Assembly (NCBI GenBank): GCA_044228795.1
Contig: JBGAUE010000005.1
Location: 62,001 to 126,000, forward strand
DNA length: 64,000 nucleotides
Reading direction: 5' to 3'
Origin: M0108 sp044228795
Lineage (GTDB): Bacteria; Pseudomonadota; Gammaproteobacteria; Chromatiales; Chromatiaceae
A program made the position numbers and the translations under genes. Under the pieces are notes generated by a model that saw only the letters and a program-made list of their open reading frames with translations, ran no database searches and had not been told where the DNA came from. Shown here piece by piece: positions 18,831 through 27,836 of the stretch (position 1 is the stretch's first letter; each line of letters starts with the position of its first letter).

Positions 18831-18867
18831 CGCCGGCCGCCCCGGGTGATGCCTGGGGTGGCCGGCG
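18831..18867 (+). other. Strong GC hairpin between the sulfatase and DUF1254 genes
   Basis: CGCCGGCC (18831-18838) pairs with GGCCGGCG (18860-18867), with a further GCCCC/GGGGT helix inside. No T-tract follows, so it looks more like an mRNA-processing or stability element than an intrinsic terminator. Confidence 0.5.
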
Positions 18868-18911
18868 AATTCGCCACTTCAGCGACTACTTGACGGAGGA
18901 GGCCAACGGCC

Positions 18912-20405
18912 ATGAAACCTATTTGCTTGATCGCGGCCCTTGCCGTAACGGTGGCTACGACTACGGCGGCCGAGACCTATAAGATGACGACGCCCATTGC
19001 GCCGGGCGTCGCGACCCCCGATAAGCTCGAAACCTCCCTCGGCACCCTGAACCTGGTCGACGGCTTTCCGAAGCCCGACACCATCGAGAGGATCTACGAC
19101 AACCTGGATCGATCGCGGGCCTTACAGGCCTACCTGCTGGCCATTCCCATCGTCAACCAGGCCGGTATGCGCGACTCGTTGCGCAAATTCGGGCCGGACA
19201 ACCAGACCGACGTCATCTGGGAGACCCTGGTCGATCCGAAGACCGTCGAGTTGACCGCGAACGACAACACCATCTACAACTTCATCTGGATCGATACCCA
19301 TGAGGGGCCGGTGGTGATGGAGATCCCGCCGATGTCGCTGGGTGCCATCGACAACTTCTGGTATCGCTGGGTCGCCGACGTCGGCATCACCGGCCCCGAC
19401 ATAGGCAAAGGCGGCAAGTACCTGATCCTGCCCCCAGGATACGCAGGTGAAGTCCCGGAAGGCTACTTCGTCGTACGCCCGAGCACCTACGGCAATTGGG
19501 TACCCTTCCGAACCTTTCTCGTCGACGGGTCGCCCAAGCCCGGCGTCGAATCGGTCAAGAAGCACCTGAAGATCTACCCGCTGGCCGATGCCGCCAACCC
19601 CCCTCCTGTGAAGTTCGCCAATGCCTCGGGCGTCCCCGCCAACTTCGTCGCGCCAGGTGACTACGGCTTCTGGGAGCTGCTCGACAAGGTCATCCAGGAG
19701 GAGCCAAGCGAGGGCTCCGACCCAACCACGCTGGGCTTATTCGCCTCCATCGGCATCCAAAAGGGCAAACCCTTCAACCCCGACGAGCGGATGAAAAAAA
19801 TCCTAACGGACGCCGCCAACATCGGCGCCGTTACCGCACGCACCCTGGCCTTCGAAATGCGCGAGAGGGACGCCTACTTCTATCCCGACAGCCAGTGGCG
19901 GCTGCCCTTCTTCGGCGGCTACAAGTTCGAGGTCTCGCCGGGGGTTGCCAACCTCGATGGCGCGGCCTTCTTCTACTACTTCGCCACCGGCGTGACGCCC
20001 GCGATGGAGGAGAAGATGGTCGGCAAAGGATCCCAGTATCCCTGGCGTTCCCTGGATGCAGACGGCAACCCCTTCGACGGCGCCAGGACCTACAAGCTGC
20101 ACCTGCCACCCAACATCCCCGTGAAAGACTTCTGGTCCGTGATCGTTTACGACAATCAGACACGTTCCATGTTGCAGACCGACCAGCAAGCCCCGAGCGT
20201 CAGCAGTCAGGACAAGGACATCAAGATCAATGCGGACGGCTCCGTGGACATCTTCTTCGGTCCCAAAGCCCCAGAGGGCATGGAGAACAACTGGGTGCAG
20301 ACCATTCCTGGCAAGGGCTGGTTCATGATCCTGCGCCTCTACGGCCCTCTGGAGTCCTGGTTCGACAAGACCTGGCAGCCTGGCGAGATCCAACTCCAGC
20401 CCTGA
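18912..20405 (+). CDS. DUF1254/DUF1214 domain protein, exported
   Basis: This 497-residue protein has a signal peptide (about 1-20) after a strong GGAGG site. The N-terminal DUF1254 domain covers about 40-190. The C-terminal DUF1214 domain (about 350-480) contains NIPVKDFWSVIVYD and a tail typical of the family. The biochemical role of this widespread periplasmic family is not established. It follows the arylsulfatase by 126 nt on the same strand, with a hairpin between, and is probably in the same regulon. Confidence 0.88.
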   Translation: MKPICLIAALAVTVATTTAAETYKMTTPIAPGVATPDKLETSLGTLNLVDGFPKPDTIERIYDNLDRSRALQAYLLAIPIVNQAGMRDSLRKFGPDNQTDVIWETLVDPKTVELTANDNTIYNFIWIDTHEGPVVMEIPPMSLGAIDNFWYRWVADVGITGPDIGKGGKYLILPPGYAGEVPEGYFVVRPSTYGNWVPFRTFLVDGSPKPGVESVKKHLKIYPLADAANPPPVKFANASGVPANFVAPGDYGFWELLDKVIQEEPSEGSDPTTLGLFASIGIQKGKPFNPDERMKKILTDAANIGAVTARTLAFEMRERDAYFYPDSQWRLPFFGGYKFEVSPGVANLDGAAFFYYFATGVTPAMEEKMVGKGSQYPWRSLDADGNPFDGARTYKLHLPPNIPVKDFWSVIVYDNQTRSMLQTDQQAPSVSSQDKDIKINADGSVDIFFGPKAPEGMENNWVQTIPGKGWFMILRLYGPLESWFDKTWQPGEIQLQP

Positions 20406-20529
20406 TCGGGTCTAGATCCCCTGGTTTATCAGTCGGGTGAGCACAGCAGAGCCCGACCCTATAGCACCGGATCGGGGAATTTACCCGATCCGGATTATTG
20501 ACCCTGCAATGAGGTTAACCCTAAACCCT

Positions 20530-21111
20530 ATGAACAAGAAGTTGTTGAGAATGACCCGTATCTCCGTCCTGGCGGCAGCCCTGCCCCTGTTCACGGCCTG
20601 TAGCACCTTGGGGACGGAGGACAAGGCGGAGCCAGGTGCCATTGCGGTCGAGACCGTCCGCATGACCGCGACCGTCAAGGCGGTGGATCAGCGCAATCGC
20701 AAGGTTACCCTCGCCGGTCAGAACGGCAAGCCGGTGACCTACAAGGTGGGCAAGGAGGCGGTCAACTTCGACCAGATCAAGGTGGGCGACCGCGTGATCG
20801 TCACGGTGACCGAGGCGCTGGCCGTGTTCTTGCGGCCCCAGGGTACCCCACCCAGCGTCGGCGAAGGGGCCGCGGTCGCGTTGGCGCCGAAGGGGGCGAT
20901 GCCAGGCGGCATGGTAGCAACAACGACGGAGGTGACGGCCCGGGTGGTAGCCGTGGACGCTGCCAGCCATCACGTGACCCTGAAGCTACCCGATGGACGT
21001 AAGAGAAGGGTGAGCGTTAACCCGGGCATCGACCTGGCGCAGGTTGCACCGGGTAATGCCGTGACGGTGCAGGTCGCCGATGAACTGGCCATTTCGGTGG
21101 AAAGGCCCTAG
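20530..21111 (+). CDS. Lipoprotein with two tandem homologous beta domains
   Basis: The 193-residue precursor has a lipoprotein signal ending LPLFTAC, with Cys24 as the lipidation site. Two similar units follow. The first begins ATVKAVDQRNRKVTLAG and ends VGDRVIVTVTEALAV. The second begins ARVVAVDAASHHVTLK and ends PGNAVTVQVADELAI. Each looks like a small beta-barrel/OB-like unit, so the gene carries an internal duplication. The function is unknown. The start is uncertain: an in-frame ATG at 20509 would add seven residues. It sits between the DUF1254 gene and the twin-arginine-signal gene. Confidence 0.72.
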   Translation: MNKKLLRMTRISVLAAALPLFTACSTLGTEDKAEPGAIAVETVRMTATVKAVDQRNRKVTLAGQNGKPVTYKVGKEAVNFDQIKVGDRVIVTVTEALAVFLRPQGTPPSVGEGAAVALAPKGAMPGGMVATTTEVTARVVAVDAASHHVTLKLPDGRKRRVSVNPGIDLAQVAPGNAVTVQVADELAISVERP

Positions 21112-21215
21112 GGCGAAACAGCGCACGGCCTTGTTCATGCACTGACATAGACTCACTGGCCAACCGGGAGCTCCTCCCGGTCAGGCCATAACTCTAAGTA
21201 CCACCGGAGAACCTT

Positions 21216-21755
21216 ATGACGACTCGACGTAACCTGATTGCTGGCGCGGCACTGCTTACGCCGCTGGCGCTCGCCCTGAAGACGGCCCACGCCACCGAGC
21301 CTAAAGACAAGGAAGACGAGGCCCACGCGAAGCCCCAGTTTCTCTTCGTACAAAGTGCCGAGGGGGTGACCTACGCCGACGGACGCCTCACCCTCAAAGG
21401 CATCAGCCCCATCACCATCCTGTTTTCGGATCGCCCGGATCGGCTTGCCGGTCACATGGCCACCGCAAACTTCGTCCCCTTTTGGGGCGAAGGCGCGGAC
21501 AGCTTCAAGTCCGATCCGCCCAATGGGACCCTCTCCGTGGTGGAGGATGCAGCCATGGACAACGTGGTTATGACCCTGCGCGAACCGCGGCTCGCCGGCC
21601 GGGATCTGAGCTACGAGGTGGAGGTGTTGGAAGGCACGCCGCCGACCAGCGCGGGGGCGGCCTCCCTGTTCATCGACATCATCGGCATGCCGCTCACCCC
21701 GGTCTCCTTTGCTGGCGCAAGACGGCGTATGTGGCGCCGGTCTTTCTACCGATAG
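21216..21755 (+). CDS. Exported protein with twin-arginine-like signal and C-terminal GMPLTPVSFAG motif
   Basis: This 179-residue protein starts MTTRRNLIAGAALL, a twin-arginine-like signal with cleavage near TAHA (about residue 26). I recognise no domain family. Its last 25 residues contain GMPLTPVSFAGARRRMWRRS, nearly the same motif that forms the mature N-terminus of two small proteins encoded downstream (22870 and 24069). The upstream sequence CCACCGGAGAACCTT gives a GGAG ribosome site. The shared motif suggests common processing, a common partner or a common location (inference). Confidence 0.75.
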   Translation: MTTRRNLIAGAALLTPLALALKTAHATEPKDKEDEAHAKPQFLFVQSAEGVTYADGRLTLKGISPITILFSDRPDRLAGHMATANFVPFWGEGADSFKSDPPNGTLSVVEDAAMDNVVMTLREPRLAGRDLSYEVEVLEGTPPTSAGAASLFIDIIGMPLTPVSFAGARRRMWRRSFYR

Positions 21756-21799
21756 CCCCTGGACGGTTCGCCGGCCTCGCCGGCGATCCCCGCCAGGGG
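21756..21799 (+). terminator. Nested hairpin directly after the stop codon (possible terminator or stabiliser)
   Basis: An outer stem CCCCTGG (21756-21762)/CCAGGGG (21793-21799) encloses an inner perfect 8-bp stem TCGCCGGC (21768-21775)/GCCGGCGA (21779-21786) with a 3-nt loop. There is no T-run. It begins on the base after the TAG. Confidence 0.5.
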
Positions 21800-21897
21800 A
21801 GGGGTCAGGTCAGCCTTTAGCCCAGGCGCAGCAGGCCAAGCACTAGGATAGGATCCTGGTCCTCCACCTTGGACAACCCTTAGGATGGCAAACCAAG

Positions 21898-22737
21898 ATG
21901 AATAAGGCTTTATTGCCAGCAGGAGCCTGGTTAGCGATTACTGGCTCCAGTATCCTGGCATCAACTGGCACCGCCTTGGCCGCCACGGTTGACGGTTACG
22001 ACGGGCAATGGCATTTCAACTTCACGCCCTATCTGTGGTTCCCGAATGTCGATCAGACCCTCCAGCATACGAACCCCTTGGGGGGAGGCAATAGCCTCGA
22101 AGTTGGGGTCAAGCCAGACAACTACCTCAGCAACCTGAAGTTTGGCCTGATGGGTACCCTGGATGCTCGCAAGGGGAACTGGTCCTTAGTCACGGATCTG
22201 ATCTATGCCGACTTTGGCAACCAGCAAGGGCGCATCAAGCAGGTGCAAGGGCCCCTGAGCGCCGAACCCCTGTCGATCAACCGGGAAATCAATGTCAGGA
22301 TACAATCGCTGATCTTGCAAGGCGCCGCGAGCTATACCATTGCCCGGGGTGCCGCGGGGACTCTGGACCTATTGGGCGGGATTCGTTACTTGGGGGTGAC
22401 CACCGAAACCGGCCTGAGTTTCTCCGGTCCCACCGGCATCCTGTCATTCTCGAGCAGCCGTTCTCAGCGGCTGGACGTCTGGGATGGCATCCTGGGTGTA
22501 CGCGGGGAGGTGTTCCTTGGCGATACGCATAGTTGGTTTCTACCCTATTACCTCGATGTCGGCTTGGGCAATTACTCCAATTGGACCTGGCAAGGCCTGG
22601 TCGGACTCGGCTATCGCTTTGACTGGGGCGATCTCGTATTGGCCTTCCGCACCATCAACTATGCCACGACAGGCGATGAGGTCTTGCAAGATATGAACAT
22701 GCACGGCCCCGCCCTGGGTGTCACCTTCCATTGGTAA
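21898..22737 (+). CDS. Outer-membrane beta-barrel protein
   Basis: This 279-residue protein has a signal peptide (about 1-28, ending GTALA) and alternating aromatic/hydrophobic beta-strand patterns throughout. It ends GVTFHW, with the terminal aromatic residue typical of BAM-assembled barrels. The usual barrel periodicity (WHFNFTPYLWFPN, LNLLGGIRY-like strands) suggests roughly 10-12 strands. The cargo or role is unknown. It lies inside the exported-protein run after the arylsulfatase and is its only visible outer-membrane channel candidate. Confidence 0.8.
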   Translation: MNKALLPAGAWLAITGSSILASTGTALAATVDGYDGQWHFNFTPYLWFPNVDQTLQHTNPLGGGNSLEVGVKPDNYLSNLKFGLMGTLDARKGNWSLVTDLIYADFGNQQGRIKQVQGPLSAEPLSINREINVRIQSLILQGAASYTIARGAAGTLDLLGGIRYLGVTTETGLSFSGPTGILSFSSSRSQRLDVWDGILGVRGEVFLGDTHSWFLPYYLDVGLGNYSNWTWQGLVGLGYRFDWGDLVLAFRTINYATTGDEVLQDMNMHGPALGVTFHW

Positions 22738-22869
22738 AAGTCGCCCGACAGCCTGGAGCCAGAGGAGGGACCGGCGGCGACTTGTCGTCAATCATCAAGT
22801 GACCTTCACGATAATAATCCCGTCTAAACCTGGATAATCACACCCTTCAATACCCACCGAGGAAGTCAG

Positions 22870-23187
22870 ATGTTCAACAAAATGTCCAAATCCCTCCTCC
22901 TCAGCACCCTCGCCATGATCTCAGTCCTGATGGTGGACCTTGCCCTCGATGCCGGACTCATCGTCCCCAAGGCGCACGCCATCATTGGCAGGCCCCTGAC
23001 CCCATTGAGTTACGCCGGCGTGGCCCGCCGGACCAGCCGCCGCATGATTTATGCAACTTCCGTCTATGCCGCCACCCTACCCGCCGGCTGCCGGACGGTC
23101 ATCATCGAAGGGACTTCCTTGCATCAATGCGGGGGGACCTACTACCAAACCAGCGGTAGCCGCTATGTGGTAGTGAGGGTGGAATAA
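22870..23187 (+). CDS. Small exported protein with mature N-terminal IIGRPLTPLSYAG motif
   Basis: This 105-residue protein has a signal peptide ending KAHA (about residue 37). The mature chain therefore opens IIGRPLTPLSYAGVARRTSRR. The C-terminal half has CRTV and CGGTYYQ, a Cys pair in a YY/VVV beta pattern seen in small surface proteins. It shares its motif with the proteins at 21216 (C-terminal) and 24069 (mature N-terminal). GAGGAAG lies before the ATG. I can assign no function. Confidence 0.72.
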   Translation: MFNKMSKSLLLSTLAMISVLMVDLALDAGLIVPKAHAIIGRPLTPLSYAGVARRTSRRMIYATSVYAATLPAGCRTVIIEGTSLHQCGGTYYQTSGSRYVVVRVE

Positions 23188-23265
23188 CACCGGCTTCCCG
23201 TCTATCCCCGGCAACCTTCGCTAGCCCCGAACCATCAATAACCAACCCCAGGAGTCGAGCCTCTT

Positions 23266-24048
23266 ATGAGAGCCATAAACATCAACCCTAACCACGTCCG
23301 TAAGGCAACCCGTTGCCTGATATTGGCAGGCGCGCTGGTCACGGCCTCTTCCGGCGCCCAAGCCGAGGGGGGCGACGATGCCAAGGCCATTCTTAAATCC
23401 ATGTCGGATTATCTGGGTAGTCAGCACACCATCGAGCTGACATTTGACAGCGATATCGAGGTCATCACCCCGGAGCTGGAAAAACTGCAGTTCACCAATT
23501 CCGGCGAGGTGCTCTTGAGCCGCCCGGACAAACTGCGCGCCCACCGACAGGGTGGCTATGCCGACGTGACCCTGGTCTTCGATGGCAAGACCGTCAGCAT
23601 CCTGGGCAAGAACCTCAACGGCTATGCCCAATTGGAGGCACCAGGCAGCGTGGACCAGTTGCTGGAGGCCCTGCGGGCGGGTCAGGGTATCGCCCTGCCG
23701 GGCGCGGACCTGCTCCAGTCAAAGTCCTATGACACCCTGGTGGCCGGGGTTCTGGAGGCTAAACACATTGGCCGCGGTGTCATCGACGGCGTGGAATGCG
23801 AGCATTTGGCCTTCCGCAACTTTGATACGGACTGGCAGCTCTGGGTCGAGGTCGGTGACCGGCCGATGCCGCGTAAGCTGGTGATCACCAGTAAAACGGT
23901 GAATAACGCCCCGCAATACACCCTGCGCGTCAAAAACTGGAAAACCGACGTGGTACCGGCTGCCGACGCCTTCACCTTCATACCGCCGGCCGACGCCACG
24001 CAACTGAACCCCAATGCCCTGTCCGATCTTGACGAATTGCCCAAGTAA
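23266..24048 (+). CDS. DUF2092 family exported protein
   Basis: This 260-residue protein has a signal peptide (about 1-36, ending SGAQA) and a LolA/LolB-like half-barrel pattern across about 40-250: AKAILKSMSDYL, the GEVLLSRPDKLRA strand, VTLVFDGKTVSILG and YTLRVKNWKTD. This is the DUF2092 profile of predicted periplasmic proteins. The fold suggests handling of a hydrophobic or lipid ligand, but function is not established. It is in the same run as the barrel protein and the two small motif proteins and ends 20 nt before the next gene. Confidence 0.85.
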   Translation: MRAININPNHVRKATRCLILAGALVTASSGAQAEGGDDAKAILKSMSDYLGSQHTIELTFDSDIEVITPELEKLQFTNSGEVLLSRPDKLRAHRQGGYADVTLVFDGKTVSILGKNLNGYAQLEAPGSVDQLLEALRAGQGIALPGADLLQSKSYDTLVAGVLEAKHIGRGVIDGVECEHLAFRNFDTDWQLWVEVGDRPMPRKLVITSKTVNNAPQYTLRVKNWKTDVVPAADAFTFIPPADATQLNPNALSDLDELPK

Positions 24049-24068
24049 ATTTCCCAAGGAGAAAGCCC

Positions 24069-24398
24069 ATGACACGCCTCACACCTCGAGTTGGACTCAT
24101 GCTGGGCCTGGCTGCTGCCGGTTGGCTGGCTAATGGTGACTTCGGGCCGAACAGCTCCGGCTTCCTGGTCGCCACCGCCGCGGCGGTGGTCGGCCGTCCC
24201 GCTACACCCGTCAGCTATGCCGGGGTCGCCAGACGCTCCACCGTCGGGGCCGGGGCGCCCGGAGTAGGCGTCAGACCCGGGGTTGGGGTTGGCGCCCCGG
24301 GCGTCGGCGTAGCGCCTGGGGTCGGGGTCGGCGCACCCGGGGTAGGGGTGCAACCCATGAACCGCGGGGGCCCCGTGAACCGAGTGGGCATTCGCTAA
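24069..24398 (+). CDS. Small exported protein with VVGRPATPVSYAG motif and Gly-Val-Pro repeats
   Basis: This 109-residue protein has a signal-like N-terminus ending ATAAA (about residue 39), after which the chain reads VVGRPATPVSYAGVARR. It then runs into four to five GAPGVGV/RPGVGV units (about residues 60-99; DNA 24252-24351) that resemble elastin-like sequence. AAGGAGAAAG precedes the ATG, which lies 20 nt after the DUF2092 stop, so translation is probably coupled. The motif is shared with the proteins at 21216 and 22870. The function is unknown. Confidence 0.72.
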   Translation: MTRLTPRVGLMLGLAAAGWLANGDFGPNSSGFLVATAAAVVGRPATPVSYAGVARRSTVGAGAPGVGVRPGVGVGAPGVGVAPGVGVGAPGVGVQPMNRGGPVNRVGIR

Positions 24399-24434
24399 AT
24401 CCTCAGACCCCCGACGATCTCGAACCGAGGCCCA

Positions 24435-27400
24435 TTAGGCTGCCAGCGCCCGTACCAGGCCGATCAGTTCCTCAACCACGGCCTTGAGATCGGCGCTCCT
24501 GGCCCGGACCTCCTGATCCTTACCGGCGCTGGCCTGATCGACCAACTCAACCGCCAGGGCATGGAGTTGGTGATGCCGGGCCTGAATGAAGCCGTACTTA
24601 GCCTTGTTCCCATAGCGCGCCTTGCCAATACCCCGATACCAGCGGCAGAACTGACACTGATACTCGTCGAGAATGGGTAAGGTCATACCCTTCCCGCCCC
24701 GCAGACCGGCCAAGAGCTGATGCAGCCATAACCGCAGACTGAAGATCGCGACATTCAGATCATAATTCAGAGTCTCGGTCTGAGACGCGGCGGCCAGGTC
24801 GTGCCAGGGACGATTACCTTGCCACGCCTCGACCCATGCAGGGACCTGCTCCGCCGTCATGGGCTGGGCAATACCGAAACCTTGCGCATACTGACAGCCG
24901 ATCTGATAGAGCATGAGGCCAATTTCCAGCGACTCGACACCTTCGGCCAGGACCGGGTTGGGTATGGCCCTGGCCATGCGGAGCACCCCTTCGACAATGG
25001 CCAGGTCTTCGGGCTTTTCCAACATGTCCTGGATGAAGTTCCTGTCGATCTTGACCATGTCAAAGGGCAACTGGTGGAAATAGGTCAGGGAAGAGTAGCC
25101 GGTACCAAAATCATCCAGGGAGAAGCGGATACCCAAGGCCTTGCAGGCATTCATCACCCGGGCGGCATCAACCGGGTTATCGAGCTTGGAGACCTCCAAG
25201 ACCTCGATTTCCAGTTGCTCGGCGGTACCCGGTGGATAGGCTGCCAGGGACCGGGCGAGAAAGTCGACAAAGCCCTGCATCTGAATCTGGCGGGGGCTGA
25301 TGTTGACACTCACCCCCAGGTCCAAACCCAACTCCCGCCAGGCCTGTTGCTGGGCCAAGGCGGCGCTGATCACCCATTCGCCCAGAGCGATTTCCAGGGG
25401 CGTATCCGCAATCACAGGCAGGAACTGATCAGGGATCAGCAGTCCCTCACGCGGATGCTGCCAGCGGATCAGGGCCTCCATTCCGAAAATCTCACCGTCG
25501 GCGAGGGCTACCTTCGGCTGGAAGTAAAGACGGAGTTGATCGCTCCGCAAGGCGAGGCTGAATTCCTCGTTCAGGCACCGGCGCTCGCGTTCCTGCTGAT
25601 CATGGACCGGATCGAAGAGATGGTAGCTGCCCTTGCGCTTGCCCTTGGCCTGAAACATCGCCTGGTGGGCATGATGCAAGAGCGCATCCGGCCCGCCCGT
25701 ATCCGTGGGAAAGAGGGTGACGCCCATGCTACCCGAGAGGTGCAGGCGATGGCCTTTGACCTCAATCGGCAGATTGACCTGGTTGAGAAGCCGATGAGCA
25801 GTCTCAAGACAGTCGAAAGGTGAAGCCAGGCCGGTGATAAGGAGGCCGAACTCGTCCCCGCCGACGCGGGCCACGGAATCGCCTTGCCGCAGGACCTCCT
25901 TGAGCCGGCGTGCCATGGCTACCAGCACGGCATCGCCGAGGAGATGCCCATGGTTGTCGTTGATGGGTTTGAAGTCGTCAAGGTTGAGGTGGCAGACCGC
26001 GAGGTAGTGCTGGGCGCGTCCGGCCTGGGCGATAGCCTGGCGCAGGCGGTCGGTGAGCAGGGCCCGATTGGGCAGACCCGTGAGGACGTCATAGTAGGCC
26101 ATGTATTCCATCTGCTTGCCGACCTTCTGACGCTCCGCGAAATCCATGGCCATTTCGACGACCTGGTGAAGGATATCCAGGTCCTGATGAGTGTAGGCGC
26201 TAGCCTTATTGCCAACGCCAATGACAGCGACGATGCGCTCATTCACCAACAGGGGTACCGTCGCCTCGCGCACCAAAGCGGCATGGCCCGCGGGCATGCC
26301 CTTCTTGTGCGGCAGGCTGACGTAGTCGTTGTGGATCACCGGTTGGCGTTGCTTGATGCAGTCCGCCCAGACACCGGCCTCACTCACCGGATAGTGCCGG
26401 CCCAGGCCCGGGACGCGGCACATCTTGGCGAGGGTGCGGGTGGACCACGCCTGTAGAAAGATTTCATCCTGGTCCTCCCTGACAAAATGCAGAAAGCCGA
26501 TCTGGCTGTGGGTCAGATCCTCGGCAACATCCACGGCGGCGCGCAGGAGTTGCTCCGGATCACCGAGAGCTATCAATTCCAGCAGGTGCTGGCGGAGAAC
26601 GGCCAGGCGTTCGCTACGCTTACGGTCGGAAATATCACGCACGAAACAAAACAGACGTCCACCTTGCACCGGGGAGGCGCTAACGGAGACCTCCACCTCA
26701 AAGGTATCCCCATCTTTACGCCGTTGGCGGCTTTCAAATAGATCGTTGCCGTGCTCCCAGATCAATTGGATGTGCCGGAGGGTATCCTCGTGCTTCTCCT
26801 GGACCTCAAGATCCGGGATCGAGAGGGTCGCAAATTCCTCCTGGCTATAGCCCGTCATCCGGCAATAGGCGTCGTTGACCGCGAGGATACGGCCATCCAG
26901 GCCCACCACCAAGAAGCCATCCCGGGTGGTCTCACACATGGCCTGATAGAGGAGACTGCTTTCCCGCATCGACAGCTCGAGGGCCTTGCGTTCTCTCTGG
27001 TCCATGTGGGTGCCGATCAGGCGCCGGGGCACAACCAGATTCCCTTGGGAATCCCGCGCCAGTTGCGCGCGGGAGAGGATGTCCACCCAATAGCCCTGCT
27101 TATGGCGTAGGCGAAACTCGAGTTCATAGCGTCCCGAGGGATCCTTCAGGAAATTGGTCCCGTAAGCCAGGACGCGATCCCGATCGTCGGGGTGCAACAG
27201 GGCATTCCAGACCTCGAGGCGCGGGGTGATCTCTCCCTCATGGTAACCCAGTATCCCCAGCCACTCCGGGGACCAAAAGACCTTATTGTCCTCAAGATTC
27301 CAGTCCCAGACCCCCAGACCGGAGCCTTGCAAGGCGTAGGACCAACGGGACTCCGCATCGGCAAGTTGGTGGGCCTGGTTCTTGGCGACGGTGATATCGT

Positions 27401-27836
27401 GGAAGATAGAGAACGAGCCGGTATCACGGCCGGTCGCGTCCTGTAGTGAGGTCTTGAAGACTTCAAACCAGCGCGGGGCACCGTCCGGGGCAGGGATAGC
27501 CGCCTCGTAACGCTGGCTCAAGCCAGCCGGGACTCGCTCGGCATCCTTTTCCTGGCATGGGTCCAGGACTAGAGGCGGGCAGATATCGGCGTCTCTCCGC
27601 CCAATGATCTCCTCCTCCCGCCGCCCCACCCACTGGCAAAAGGCCGGGTTAACCCACTGATAGGTCTGATCGACGCCCTTGAGAAAGATGGGGTCCGGAA
27701 TGGCGTCGAACAGGGCGCGTAGATGATGGCGTTCCTGCTCCAGAGCCAACTCGGCCTGGCGGCGCTTGGTGATATCCTTCCTTTTCCGTTCGTTGCGAGG
27801 TACTCCCAGGGACCCTGCTGGGTGGGCATCAGTCAC
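24435..27836 (-). CDS. PAS-PAS-PAS-GAF-GGDEF-EAL-CZB signalling protein (c-di-GMP turnover)
   Basis: The 1133-residue product carries three PAS domains (about 35-145, 160-280, 290-410), a GAF domain (about 430-570), GGDEF (motif VGGDEFG, Glu662), EAL (EALIRW, Glu787, and DDFGTGYSS) and a C-terminal zinc-binding CZB-like domain (about 1030-1133, with CQFCRWY and HHQLHALA). The GGDEF and EAL signatures are both intact, so it could make or degrade c-di-GMP. The CZB domain suggests zinc or oxidant sensing (inference). I chose the GTG at 27836 because AGGAG lies 7 nt upstream. The protein starts abruptly with the tail of a PAS/PAC element (KDITKRRQAELALEQE), so an N-terminal truncation is possible. 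Confidence 0.88.
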   Translation of the reverse strand: MTDAHPAGSLGVPRNERKRKDITKRRQAELALEQERHHLRALFDAIPDPIFLKGVDQTYQWVNPAFCQWVGRREEEIIGRRDADICPPLVLDPCQEKDAERVPAGLSQRYEAAIPAPDGAPRWFEVFKTSLQDATGRDTGSFSIFHDITVAKNQAHQLADAESRWSYALQGSGLGVWDWNLEDNKVFWSPEWLGILGYHEGEITPRLEVWNALLHPDDRDRVLAYGTNFLKDPSGRYELEFRLRHKQGYWVDILSRAQLARDSQGNLVVPRRLIGTHMDQRERKALELSMRESSLLYQAMCETTRDGFLVVGLDGRILAVNDAYCRMTGYSQEEFATLSIPDLEVQEKHEDTLRHIQLIWEHGNDLFESRQRRKDGDTFEVEVSVSASPVQGGRLFCFVRDISDRKRSERLAVLRQHLLELIALGDPEQLLRAAVDVAEDLTHSQIGFLHFVREDQDEIFLQAWSTRTLAKMCRVPGLGRHYPVSEAGVWADCIKQRQPVIHNDYVSLPHKKGMPAGHAALVREATVPLLVNERIVAVIGVGNKASAYTHQDLDILHQVVEMAMDFAERQKVGKQMEYMAYYDVLTGLPNRALLTDRLRQAIAQAGRAQHYLAVCHLNLDDFKPINDNHGHLLGDAVLVAMARRLKEVLRQGDSVARVGGDEFGLLITGLASPFDCLETAHRLLNQVNLPIEVKGHRLHLSGSMGVTLFPTDTGGPDALLHHAHQAMFQAKGKRKGSYHLFDPVHDQQERERRCLNEEFSLALRSDQLRLYFQPKVALADGEIFGMEALIRWQHPREGLLIPDQFLPVIADTPLEIALGEWVISAALAQQQAWRELGLDLGVSVNISPRQIQMQGFVDFLARSLAAYPPGTAEQLEIEVLEVSKLDNPVDAARVMNACKALGIRFSLDDFGTGYSSLTYFHQLPFDMVKIDRNFIQDMLEKPEDLAIVEGVLRMARAIPNPVLAEGVESLEIGLMLYQIGCQYAQGFGIAQPMTAEQVPAWVEAWQGNRPWHDLAAASQTETLNYDLNVAIFSLRLWLHQLLAGLRGGKGMTLPILDEYQCQFCRWYRGIGKARYGNKAKYGFIQARHHQLHALAVELVDQASAGKDQEVRARSADLKAVVEELIGLVRALAA

